NCBI GenBank assembly: GCA_027482725.1
Contig: JAIXVT010000275.1
Location: 1-13,351, forward strand
Origin: Pseudomonadota bacterium
GTDB lineage: Bacteria > Bdellovibrionota > UBA1018 > CAIMNF01
Direction: 5' to 3'
Length of the DNA stretch: 13,351 bases
The notes below the pieces were generated by a model that worked only from the letters and a program-made list of their open reading frames with translations, was not told the DNA's origin and made no database searches. The translations under genes and the position numbers were made by a program. This document shows, piece after piece, positions 6,863-12,794 of the stretch. The first letter of the stretch is position 1. Every line of letters starts with the position of its first letter.

Positions 6863-7201
6863 TTACCCGCCAAAGCTTTCTGACACAGAAACTTTAAGGT
6901 GACTGGTGTACTTCAAAATACGACTTGCTGAACCCTTTGCTCGGGACTTAAACCGTTTGAGCGTTGGGCCTTTGCCCACCAAAATCTCGCTGACGACGAG
7001 TTTATCTAAATCAATCGTCCCTTTTTGTTGCGCGTTTGCAACAGCGCTTTTGATCACATTAGCCACAATCGTCGCGGTACGGCGACGGCTAGATAAAGCT
7101 AAAGTGTTCATCGCTTTGCCAACGGGTTGCCCACGCACTTCATCCGCAAGCAAACTCAACTTGCGTGGAGTGATTCGAATATATTTCAATGACGCCTGCA
7201 T
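6863..7201 (-). CDS. rplV: Large-subunit ribosomal protein L22
   Basis: L22 lines the peptide exit tunnel with its long beta hairpin, where macrolide-resistance changes map in other bacteria. The start MQASLKYIRITPRKLSLLAD is typical. The hairpin region is GKGPTLKRFKSRAKGSASRI, followed by KYTSHLKVSVSE. I chose the ATG at 7199-7201 over one 42 bases upstream. The upstream option would overlap rpsS and add 14 residues unlike the family, and 112 residues fits the usual 110. Only one base separates it from the rpsS stop, so translation is probably coupled. Confidence 0.97.
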   Translation of the reverse strand: MQASLKYIRITPRKLSLLADEVRGQPVGKAMNTLALSSRRRTATIVANVIKSAVANAQQKGTIDLDKLVVSEILVGKGPTLKRFKSRAKGSASRILKYTSHLKVSVSESFGG

Positions 7202-7202
7202 A

Positions 7203-7484
7203 TTACTTACCTGCTTCTTTTTTATCCGCAGCGGTATGTCCATGGAACGTGCGGGTCAATGCAAACTCACCCAACTTGTGTCCAACCATGTTTTCCGTCA
7301 CAAACACAGGCACAAACTTCCGCCCGTTGTGAACCGCTAGAGTTAACCCAACAAACTCAGGTAAAACCGTCGATCGTCGGGACCATGTCTTAATTACTTT
7401 TTTGTCTTTAGTGCTCTGAGCAACTTCTACCTTTTTTAAGAGGTGATCATCGCAGAAAGGACCTTTTTTTAGTGAACGAGCCAC
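7203..7484 (-). CDS. rpsS: Small-subunit ribosomal protein S19, GTG start
   Basis: S19 sits in the 30S head near the A site and contacts L5 across the subunit bridge. The N-terminus MARSLKKGPFCDDHLLKKV and the motif TWSRRSTVLPEFVG are diagnostic, as is NMVGHKLGEFALTRTFHGH. The length of 93 residues is normal. The start codon is GTG at 7482-7484, with AAAGGAG at 7492-7498 and a 7-base spacer. No other start would give the conserved MARS beginning. It follows rplB after 15 bases and ends one base before rplV. Confidence 0.98.
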   Translation of the reverse strand: MARSLKKGPFCDDHLLKKVEVAQSTKDKKVIKTWSRRSTVLPEFVGLTLAVHNGRKFVPVFVTENMVGHKLGEFALTRTFHGHTAADKKEAGK

Positions 7485-7499
7485 GATCTATCTCCTTTG

Positions 7500-8339
7500 T
7501 TACCTGTCGTTAATGCGCTTAACAATAAACGCATCTGTACGCTTGTTTTTACGAGTTTTATAACCTTTGGTCGGCTTACCCCAAGGAGTAGTCGGATGAC
7601 GTCCCCCTGAGCTTTTACCTTCTCCACCCCCCATCGGGTGATCGATCGGGTTCTTAGCCACACCCCGAACAGTTGGACGAATCCCCAACCAACGAGAGCG
7701 ACCTGCTTTACCAATCGTAATGTTCTCATGCTCAAGGTTAGAAACCTGACCCACGGTAGCGCGACAGTCTGAATGAAGAAGTCGCGTCTCACCGCTCGGC
7801 ATACGGAGCTGACAATACACCCCTTCTTTTGCCATCAACTGAGCGTAACCCCCTGCAGAACGAGCAAGCTTTCCTCCGCGGCCAGGAATAACTTCGATAT
7901 TGTGGATAAACGTACCCACCGGAATCGAACTCAAACGAAGAGAGTTTCCCGGCTTAATGTCGGCTTTGTCCGAAGCAATCACAGGGTCTCCAACTTTAAG
8001 TCCCTCTGGAGCGATGATAAAACGCTTATCGCCGTCTACAAAGTTAATCAAAGCAATCCACGCCGTGCGGTTAGGATCGTATTCGATGGAAGCGACTTTA
8101 CCTGGGATCTCCAGGTTGCTGCGCTTAAAATCGATCAAACGGTATTTTTGTTTATGACCACCACCGATTTGCTGAACGGTGATGCGACCATACATCCCGC
8201 GACCACCGGTCTTAGACTTGACTTGAGTCAAACGCTTAGGACGCGATGGAGCATCTGCTTTTTTGGTCAGAACTTTAAAGTCCGCTACGGTCTTGTAGCG
8301 AAGCGTTGGAGTAGTGGGTTTGAAACTTTTGACTGCCAT
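7500..8339 (-). CDS. rplB: Large-subunit ribosomal protein L2
   Basis: L2 is essential for peptidyl transfer and subunit joining. It starts MAVKSFKPTTPTLRYKTVAD and shows KTGGRGMYGRITVQQIGGGH. The second domain has RSAGGYAQLMAKEG and the conserved loop VRGVAKNPIDHPMGGGEG. The histidine at about 234 in that loop corresponds to His229 of E. coli L2, important for activity. The basic C-terminus GRHPTTPWGKPTKGYKTRKN is typical. The length of 279 residues is close to the usual 273-277. It stands in S10 order between rplW and rpsS. Confidence 0.98.
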   Translation of the reverse strand: MAVKSFKPTTPTLRYKTVADFKVLTKKADAPSRPKRLTQVKSKTGGRGMYGRITVQQIGGGHKQKYRLIDFKRSNLEIPGKVASIEYDPNRTAWIALINFVDGDKRFIIAPEGLKVGDPVIASDKADIKPGNSLRLSSIPVGTFIHNIEVIPGRGGKLARSAGGYAQLMAKEGVYCQLRMPSGETRLLHSDCRATVGQVSNLEHENITIGKAGRSRWLGIRPTVRGVAKNPIDHPMGGGEGKSSGGRHPTTPWGKPTKGYKTRKNKRTDAFIVKRINDR

Positions 8340-8351
8340 GACGCTGATTCC

Positions 8352-8651
8352 TTATTGTTTCACTTGTAAAAGATCGATGCGCTGCCCATCGGCAAGAGTC
8401 ACGATCGCTTTTTTCCAGTTAGACCGCTTGTACTCGAATCGGCCTGAGCGCTTATTCTTTCCGTGAACGATCATGGTTTTTACTGCCTTCACATCAACTT
8501 TAAAAAGTTGCTCAACTGCATCGCGAATTTCATTTTTTGTCGCAGCAAGTGCAACTTGAAAAACGGCGCGGTTAGCAATCTCTGCAAGCGCAGTGCTTTT
8601 CTCGCTGATAATGGGGCGCTTAATAATTTCGTAGAGTTTTTCTTGTGTCAT
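8352..8651 (-). CDS. rplW: Large-subunit ribosomal protein L23
   Basis: L23 lies at the tunnel exit and is the docking site for trigger factor and the signal recognition particle. The N-terminus YEIIKRPIISEKSTALAE carries the usual RPIxSEKS motif. The middle FQVALAATKNEIRDAVEQLF and VDVKAVKTMIVHGKNKR are family-typical. WKKAIVTLADGQRIDLL closes the fold. The length of 99 residues is normal. The ATG at 8649-8651 is only three bases after the rplD stop, so the two are likely translated in a coupled manner. Confidence 0.97.
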   Translation of the reverse strand: MTQEKLYEIIKRPIISEKSTALAEIANRAVFQVALAATKNEIRDAVEQLFKVDVKAVKTMIVHGKNKRSGRFEYKRSNWKKAIVTLADGQRIDLLQVKQ

Positions 8652-8654
8652 GGA

Positions 8655-9284
8655 TTAGGCCTCCACCGCATAACGGGTTTCGAGCGCTTTTGCAGCATCT
8701 TGAGTCACCAATAACCATTCGTGCTTCAGGATGTCGTAGGGATTCACGCCTTCGGTGCGAACCATTTTTGCACCCTTTAAGTTACGAACGGACAATTCCA
8801 AGTTGGCGTCCGCATTTGCAATCACAAGAACTTTTTCCAAACCGAAAGCCTTTTTAATCACAGCTTCCGCATCTTTCGTGCGCGGCTCTTTAAAAGTAAT
8901 CTGATCAACGACAATTACGCGATTGGCTTTAACACGATCAGACAAAGCTGAACGGATCGCACCACGAACCATCTCTTTGGGTGTCGCTTCTTGGTAAGAG
9001 CGGGGCTGAGGACCGAAGTTCTGTCCCCCGCCGGGCATCAACGGTGAACGTGTTGACCCTTGACGCGCATTACCGGTTCCTTTTTGCTTGAACGGCTTAC
9101 GACCACCACCACGAACTTCTGATTTCGTCTTGGTTTTTGCAGTTCCTTGGCGCTCACCAGCAAGCTGGGCTTTCACCACTTGGTGCACCAACGCACGGTT
9201 GATTTCTGCGCCGAACACCGCATCACTCAACGTGATGCTACCGACTTTTTCTTTTTTCTGATTATAAAGTTCTAAAATAGGCAT
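8655..9284 (-). CDS. rplD: Large-subunit ribosomal protein L4
   Basis: L4 lines the peptide tunnel through its extended loop. In E. coli it also represses its own operon by acting on the S10 leader, at both transcription and translation. The loop is clear here: RGGGRKPFKQKGTGNARQGS (58-77), followed by RSPLMPGGGQNFGPQPRSY. The later KAFGLEKVLVIANAD and PYDILKHEWLLVTQDA match the family's globular part. The length of 209 residues is normal. The ATG at 9282-9284 is 16 bases after rplC. Whether L4 acts on the structured leader upstream of rpsJ is an open question. Confidence 0.98.
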   Translation of the reverse strand: MPILELYNQKKEKVGSITLSDAVFGAEINRALVHQVVKAQLAGERQGTAKTKTKSEVRGGGRKPFKQKGTGNARQGSTRSPLMPGGGQNFGPQPRSYQEATPKEMVRGAIRSALSDRVKANRVIVVDQITFKEPRTKDAEAVIKKAFGLEKVLVIANADANLELSVRNLKGAKMVRTEGVNPYDILKHEWLLVTQDAAKALETRYAVEA

Positions 9285-9300
9285 TTTGTCTGACTCCTGA

Positions 9301-9984
9301 TTACGCCTTCACCGCAGGGGAAATCGTTACGATCCCACTCTTAGGTCCAGGTACACTGCCGTGAACAAGGATAAGACCCTTTTCGGCATCGACTTTAACA
9401 ACCTTCAAGTTTTGGATGGTGACGCGAACGTTACCCATCTGACCGGCCATTTTTTTCCCTTTGAAAACTTTTGAAGGGTCGGCTCGGTTCCCGATAGATC
9501 CGATTTGACGGTGGCTCACGGACGCACCGTGACTGGCAGGGCCCCCTGCATAGTTGTGACGCTTCATCACCCCTTGAAAGCCTTTACCTTTTGAAACCGC
9601 GTGAACATCCACAAGCTCGCCTTCTTTAATCACACCCAAAGAAAGAACTTGTCCTTCCACAGCGGATTCGATGGCAGCATCGTTTGCTACACGAAATTCC
9701 TGAGCGTAGTACACGCCATCAACGCCAGCTTTTTTAAAGTGGCCATTTTCCGGCTTGTTCACGCGAGAAGCTTTCTTGGGAAGAACTCCAACCTGAAGGG
9801 CTGAGTAACCGTTCTTCTCTGATTTTTTGACTTGGGTGATGATGTTGGGCTTTACGGCAATAACAGTAACCGCGAGAGACTTCCCGTCGGTTCCGTAAAC
9901 TTGAGACATCCCGGCTTTTACACCGATAATGCCCGCGCCTTCACCTTCTAATAAAAATTCTGTTTGTGAGGTTTGTTCGCTCAT
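9301..9984 (-). CDS. rplC: Large-subunit ribosomal protein L3 with short acidic N-terminal extension
   Basis: L3 binds near the start of 23S domain VI and reaches the peptidyl transferase centre. The family start corresponds to residues 17 onward (GAGIIGVKAGMSQVY). The first 16 residues (MSEQTSQTEFLLEGEG) are an acidic extension. Core motifs are SKGKGFQGVMKRHNYAGGPA (131-150), GSIGNRADPSKVF (162-174) and KKMAGQMGNVRVT (177-189). The site equivalent to E. coli Gln150, methylated by PrmB, appears to be Asn166. The ATG at 9982-9984 has AAGGA about 8 bases upstream, which supports the extended start. Confidence 0.97.
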   Translation of the reverse strand: MSEQTSQTEFLLEGEGAGIIGVKAGMSQVYGTDGKSLAVTVIAVKPNIITQVKKSEKNGYSALQVGVLPKKASRVNKPENGHFKKAGVDGVYYAQEFRVANDAAIESAVEGQVLSLGVIKEGELVDVHAVSKGKGFQGVMKRHNYAGGPASHGASVSHRQIGSIGNRADPSKVFKGKKMAGQMGNVRVTIQNLKVVKVDAEKGLILVHGSVPGPKSGIVTISPAVKA

Positions 9985-9998
9985 GACGTCATCCTTGA

Positions 9999-10313
9999 TT
10001 AAGATTTGATCTCAACGTCAACACCCGCTGACAAATCGAGTTTCATCAATGAGTCAATGGTTTGCTGAGTGGGTTCAACGATATCGAGCAGACGCTTGTG
10101 CGTGCGCACTTCGAACTGCTCTCGTGATTTTTTATCAACGTGCGGAGACCGCAACACACAGTATTTGTTGATTACTGTAGGAAGCGGGATAGGTCCGCGA
10201 ATGATTGCACCAGTACGCTTGGCGGTGTTTACGATTTCCCACACCGACTTATCAAGTACACGATGATCAAATGCCTTAAGCTTGATGCGAATTTTGTGTT
10301 CTGCAACGGCCAT
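9999..10313 (-). CDS. rpsJ: Small-subunit ribosomal protein S10
   Basis: S10 is a 30S head protein and, as NusE, also a transcription antitermination partner of NusB. The motifs KIRIKLKAFDHRVLDKSV, TGAIIRGPIPLPT and SREQFEVRTHKRLLDI are diagnostic. I chose the ATG at 10311-10313 over the one six bases upstream. The AAGAAGGA site (10320-10327) directly abuts the upstream ATG but lies an ideal 6 bases from the chosen one. This gives 104 residues, the usual length. It is the first gene of the operon, behind a leader of about 250 bases with two hairpins. Confidence 0.97.
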   Translation of the reverse strand: MAVAEHKIRIKLKAFDHRVLDKSVWEIVNTAKRTGAIIRGPIPLPTVINKYCVLRSPHVDKKSREQFEVRTHKRLLDIVEPTQQTIDSLMKLDLSAGVDVEIKS

Positions 10314-10358
10314 ATTCATTCCTTCTTACGCAAAAGCTCCATTCCGATTATCCCGGAC

Positions 10359-10370
10359 TTATGCGCATAA
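10359..10370. repeat. 12-base perfect palindrome in the rpsJ leader
   Basis: TTATGCGCATAA lies directly after the U-tract of the terminator-like hairpin, 45 bases before the rpsJ start codon. It could be a protein-binding site or a chance palindrome. A weak alternative -10 box (GATAAT on the minus strand) lies just after it. Confidence 0.3.
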
Positions 10371-10404
10371 AAAATTCCCATCACATTCCACCGCCAAGTG
10401 ATGG
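10369..10404 (-). terminator. Terminator-like hairpin in the rpsJ leader (possible attenuator)
   Basis: On the minus strand CCATCAC (10398-10404) pairs perfectly with GTGATGG (10378-10384) around a 13-base loop. Three bases later comes a run of six U (10369-10374). It resembles an intrinsic terminator, though the stem is short and the loop large. It lies between the rpsJ gene and the only plausible leader promoter I see, so transcripts from that promoter must pass it. It may end DUF4105 transcripts, or attenuate the ribosomal operon. Confidence 0.45.
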
Positions 10405-10471
10405 CACCTTCTCTTTTCGACCGATTCTTGCTCTCATCATTCGTGCTGGAGGGTGGCTCCGATGCTGATCT

Positions 10472-10502
10472 TTGAAGGGCTCAAGCGAGCCTGATTCTTC
10501 AA
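10472..10502 (-). promoter_or_regulatory. Bulged stem-loop in the S10 operon leader
   Basis: On the transcript TTGAAG pairs with CTTCAA, enclosing a second stem GGCTC/GAGCC with a GCTT loop and a five-base bulge AATCA on the 5' side. The bulged two-stem shape and place resemble ribosomal protein leaders that bind their own product. No consensus motif for an L4 leader can be claimed from sequence alone. Confidence 0.4.
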
Positions 10503-10558
10503 GTCTTCAGCACACGAACTGTAGGGCTGAGCTAAAACGCTGGTTCGATAGTCTTAAA

Positions 10559-10587
10559 GTTTTAGCGGATTTGTCTAGGCAACTCAA
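10559..10587 (-). promoter_or_regulatory. Candidate sigma70-type promoter for the S10-spc operon
   Basis: TTGAGT (10582-10587) and TAAAAC (10559-10564) are separated by exactly 17 bases, each matching the consensus at four of six positions. It lies just after the end of the DUF4105-like gene and would give a leader of about 240 bases containing both hairpins. The match is only moderate. Confidence 0.3.
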
Positions 10588-10612
10588 GTTAAATTTACAA
10601 CGTGATGATTTA

Positions 10613-11530
10613 TTATTTGATTTCCGATGACCGATGAGTTTCGGGTCGCTTACCAAAAACTTCTTCGGTTGATAGCGCATTTGCGAACTCTTTTTCCAGA
10701 GGCTCTAGCTTTTCTCTATGAATTAAGTTTCGCCCTCTCAGGGCGTGACGCGACCAGATCGGCATCATGGTTTGAAAACGATCGCCCCAATCGCGAGGAT
10801 TGCTCAAATATCGGTCGATACTTTCGAACAACGTGTTGGTGCAGTTTCTTTTGAGCAAATGATAAACCTGAGTCATTGAGGGATCATGAAAATCCCTTAG
10901 GAACTGCGCAACCAAGCCCGCTCGGGTCTTGTCAGACTGGAGAATGATTTCCCACTGATCGACCCTGTTCCCCTCACTGCCCACCTGATGAGCCACTTTG
11001 GTTTCTAGGGTCAATAAACGGTAGGCCAGCGCAAAATTAGGGGCAATGCTCTTTTGAAGGGAATACCGAGGTCCTCCCACCACGGGCACTGCCTCGTTAG
11101 AAAAAACAAGGCTTTTTGCGGTAATTTGAGGGCAATCCGCACCGCAGATTTGATCCGTGAGCTGCACGGGACTATCCGGTTTAAAGTCCACCCGGACTTG
11201 AGTGTGAGCCGCTATCCACTCGGGCGGGAAATACTCCATCTGGAATACTAAGCGCTCAATATTTTTGAGATCGATGGTGCCGATATAGAAACGATAGCCG
11301 TGCGCAATGTTGGCGATGCGATAGACCCCACCGTCTTTGTCTAGGGTCTGCTCAATAATTTTAAATGATCTTTGTTTATCGACCTCTATAGGCCGGCCTT
11401 TATTTCTACCTTGGGGCATTAGCCCTGATGGGGCATGCGGATCTTGTGCGAATGCTGGCAACACGATAGCGAGTAATGCGACAACCCTACCTACCCGCCC
11501 AAAATATTTTGTGAATTTCTCAAGACGCAT
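10613..11530 (-). CDS. Exported DUF4105-like protein
   Basis: The 305 residues begin with a clear signal peptide: basic residues up to 15, hydrophobic VVALLAIVLPAFA, and likely cleavage after AFA-28. The protein should therefore be outside the cytoplasm. The most informative motif is YHLLKRNCTNTLFESID (223-239), which resembles the N-C-[TS] motif of the DUF4105 family (a periplasmic domain also found in Lnb-type proteins). There the cysteine and preceding asparagine are invariant-like. A second pair of cysteines lies near 129 and 133 (ICGADCPQ). No membrane segment follows the signal peptide. It reads the same way as the ribosomal operon but is separated by 299 bases. No strong ribosome binding site precedes the ATG at 11528-11530. 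Function is unknown; the family call is moderate. Confidence 0.6.
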   Translation of the reverse strand: MRLEKFTKYFGRVGRVVALLAIVLPAFAQDPHAPSGLMPQGRNKGRPIEVDKQRSFKIIEQTLDKDGGVYRIANIAHGYRFYIGTIDLKNIERLVFQMEYFPPEWIAAHTQVRVDFKPDSPVQLTDQICGADCPQITAKSLVFSNEAVPVVGGPRYSLQKSIAPNFALAYRLLTLETKVAHQVGSEGNRVDQWEIILQSDKTRAGLVAQFLRDFHDPSMTQVYHLLKRNCTNTLFESIDRYLSNPRDWGDRFQTMMPIWSRHALRGRNLIHREKLEPLEKEFANALSTEEVFGKRPETHRSSEIK

Positions 11531-11692
11531 GGCCGGGAGATTAGGGAATGGGGAGAATTTTGTAAATAGCGTTGATGGATCATATGGGGCGGCCTATGTG
11601 AGACCCTCGTGGCACCCCAGTCCCCCACAAAACGAGAAATCCCGATGCGAGTGAGACGAGCAGATAAATTTTAAATGGATCGAGACCACTAA
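11531..11692. other. Non-coding stretch upstream of the DUF4105-like gene
   Basis: No convincing gene, and no strong promoter box for the minus-strand gene, was found in these 162 bases. The stretch shares short words with the repeats further right (for example CTCGTTTT and TGCCACGA on the minus strand about 15 bases apart), which is too weak to call a further copy. Confidence 0.4.
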
Positions 11693-12073
11693 CTCACACT
11701 AGGGACAACCGCATACGCGTGGACTTCTCGTATTAGTGATTTTGAAAAAGAAACCAATACGAACTGTAGAGTGTTAGGGAGTCAAACCGCAGACACGATG
11801 GATGGTAGTTATTGGGCTGCAGATACTTACCATACATGTGAGAGCAATGAATTACCGCAGACAAGTGAGTCCAACATGATGGGTCAGTATCTTGTGTATA
11901 CTAAGGAAAGTTCCAGTAGAAAAAAAGGTAAGCTGAGCTACAAATTTTGCCAGCACGGCATTGAACGCGAAACTCGAGAAGATCTTATTAGTCTCGTATT
12001 TAGATGGAATTATAAATGCGCTAACCAAAAAATCCCGAGTGAATCCACACCAACTGAAACCGGGTCTTTATGA
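11693..12073 (+). pseudogene. Unrecognised four-cysteine reading frame, possibly a 3' gene remnant
   Basis: This frame is open from 11693 (just after a TAA at 11690-11692) to a TGA ending at 12073. Possible starts are GTG at 11771 (100 residues) or ATG at 11798; neither has a good ribosome binding site. The upstream open part reads LTLGTTAYAWTSRISDFEKE, which could be the end of a signal peptide. No hydrophobic region precedes it in any frame, so the gene may have lost its 5' end. Four cysteines (NCRVLG, HTCES, KFCQHG, KCANQ) and polar content would suit a small secreted protein. I recognise no family. It may equally be a spurious frame. Confidence 0.3.
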
Positions 12074-12111
12074 TTTCATTTCTTTCCTAAATGACCTGAG
12101 CGTTGTTGAGG

Positions 12112-12212
12112 AGAAAAAGCTTGGGGGCGGAACTTGTTTTGAAATTCCTACATGTGCCAGCACTCGTGCTTCATATTTTTAAATTCCCGCCCCGCGCGTC
12201 CTCGGGACTTCT
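12112..12212 (+). repeat. Diverged direct repeat, copy A
   Basis: Starting AGAAAAAGCTTGGGGGCGGAA, this copy aligns with copy B (12281-12383) over about 100 bases at roughly three quarters identity by eye. Shared words include ATTCCTA, TGTGCCA, CGCCCCGCGC and GGGACTT. Read as KLGxxxxFxIPxCAxxRxxxF, the first 63 bases of the two copies align codon for codon without gaps, which points to a common coding ancestor. Copy A has a stop where B stays open. Confidence 0.65.
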
Positions 12213-12250
12213 TGAATTCGACATTCCGGACTTATCGGGATTTTAAAATT
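12175..12250. repeat. Imperfect hairpin of repeat copy A
   Basis: ATTTTTAAATTCCCG (12175-12189) pairs with CGGGATTTTAAAATT (12236-12250) at 13 of 15 positions. The arms differ in sequence from those of copy B but take a similar place in the repeat. Confidence 0.45.
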
Positions 12251-12337
12251 AAAGTTCAAAAACTCAGACAGCTAAAACAAAGAAAAAGCTGGGGGCAGAA
12301 CTCGTTTTTGCGATTCCTAATTGTGCCACGAATCGTG

Positions 12338-12410
12338 TACCTCTGTTTAAATCTCGCCCCGCGCTCCGGGGACTTTTTAGTCGCGCGGATGCGAGATTTA
12401 AACAGAGGTA
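12338..12410. repeat. Perfect 20-base inverted repeat with structured loop
   Basis: TACCTCTGTTTAAATCTCGC (12338-12357) is the exact reverse complement of 12391-12410. The 33-base loop can fold further: CCGCGC with GCGCGG, and GACT-TTTT-AGTC at 12371-12382. With one bulged base and one mismatch, the stem also extends outward (AATCGTG with CACCATT). No U-tract follows, so this is not an ordinary terminator. Confidence 0.8.
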
Positions 12411-12463
12411 GCACCATTGGGGTTCAACGGAACTGGTAAATTAGGGGAAGGAAATATTTAGAG

Positions 12464-12477
12464 TTTTTGCGCAAAAA
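12464..12477. repeat. 14-base palindrome, copy 1
   Basis: TTTTTGCGCAAAAA, in the wider shared context GAGTTTTTGCGCAAAAA. With the preceding TTTA it forms a 21-base stretch that recurs inverted at 13172-13192. It lies just before the first start codon of the split HNH gene, in the same reading phase as copy 2. Confidence 0.8.
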
Positions 12478-12730
12478 GTTTTTTGATTATTTTTGTTGAC
12501 GGGTTTTGGGTGGTTAAAAAACTCAAATCAAGATCGGTGACTTCATGTGCGATCAAACAGGAGTTGCCTGAAAAAGTCACCCAGCTAAAAAAGAAACGGG
12601 GGATAAAGAATACAAGCGAATCTTCGGAGGAAACCGGATCTAAACTCCCTGCTCAGCCTCAACCCTCGGACCAAGCACTCGAATCCCCGAATCCAAGCCC
12701 CGATGTCGCCACTCCAAAATCCCCCACGAG

Positions 12731-12744
12731 TTTTTGCGCAAAAA
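12731..12744. repeat. 14-base palindrome, copy 2, inside the HNH gene linker
   Basis: TTTTTGCGCAAAAA with the same GAG before it as copy 1. In the first frame it encodes SFCAK, as copy 1 would upstream. It sits about 45 bases before the frame change. Confidence 0.8.
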
Positions 12745-12787
12745 ATGAAGAGCGTTTTCTGCAAAGAAACCACCAAGTCATCTGGGG

Positions 12788-12794
12788 AAAAAAC
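12788..12794 (+). other. A_AAA_AAC slippery heptamer at the HNH frame junction
   Basis: The first frame reads GGA AAA AAC TAG, so the heptamer is in the phase needed for -1 slippage and is followed at once by the stop (12795-12797). A one-base slip continues into CTA GAG TCA, the frame of the HNH domain. I see no strong stimulatory stem within 10 bases downstream; a weak one starts near 12821. A mutation or sequencing error in the six-A run would look the same. Confidence 0.45.

Larger units (their letters stand above)
12074..12461. other. Gene-poor region holding the two direct repeats and their hairpins
   Basis: No standard gene is supported in these bases. They contain two diverged copies of a roughly 100-base repeat, each with a large inverted repeat of its own. 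Short peptide matches between the copies hint that they once may have been coding. Confidence 0.5.
12281..12477 (+). repeat. Repeat copy B, left arm of a long imperfect inverted repeat around the HNH region
   Basis: The first 100 bases match copy A. Blocks along the whole arm match the reverse complement of 13172-13351 in the same order: GGCAGAACTCGTTTT or close, GGGGACTTTTTAGTCGC, CGGATGCGAG, GGTTCA-CGGAA and the last 21 bases. Block spacing differs by only about 10 bases. Between blocks the arms have diverged. Confidence 0.65.

Noticed and set aside
7202..7243. Upstream ATG for rplV giving 14 extra residues
   Set aside because: It overlaps the end of rpsS and the added residues do not resemble L22.
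7773..8369. 198-codon open frame on the plus strand opposite rplB
   Set aside because: Antisense to rplB, with no recognisable domain; a shadow of L2 coding sequence.
10314..10319. ATG two codons upstream of the chosen rpsJ start
   Set aside because: It directly abuts the Shine-Dalgarno site, which leaves no spacer.
10325..10345. Alternative rpsJ promoter with -10 box GATAAT after the terminator-like hairpin
   Set aside because: The -10 box is good but the -35 region is only a T-run; kept as an alternative, not as a feature.
11600..11640. Possible fourth repeat copy on the minus strand
   Set aside because: It shares only CTCGTTTT and TGCCACGA at similar spacing; too short to separate from chance.
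12338..12410. Reading the large hairpin as a Rho-independent terminator
   Set aside because: No T-run follows the stem on either strand, and the loop is long.
12112..12410. Integron attC sites or a CRISPR array as explanation for the repeats
   Set aside because: No attC core (GTTRRRY/RYYYAAC) and no integrase; only two direct copies, too diverged and too long for CRISPR repeats.
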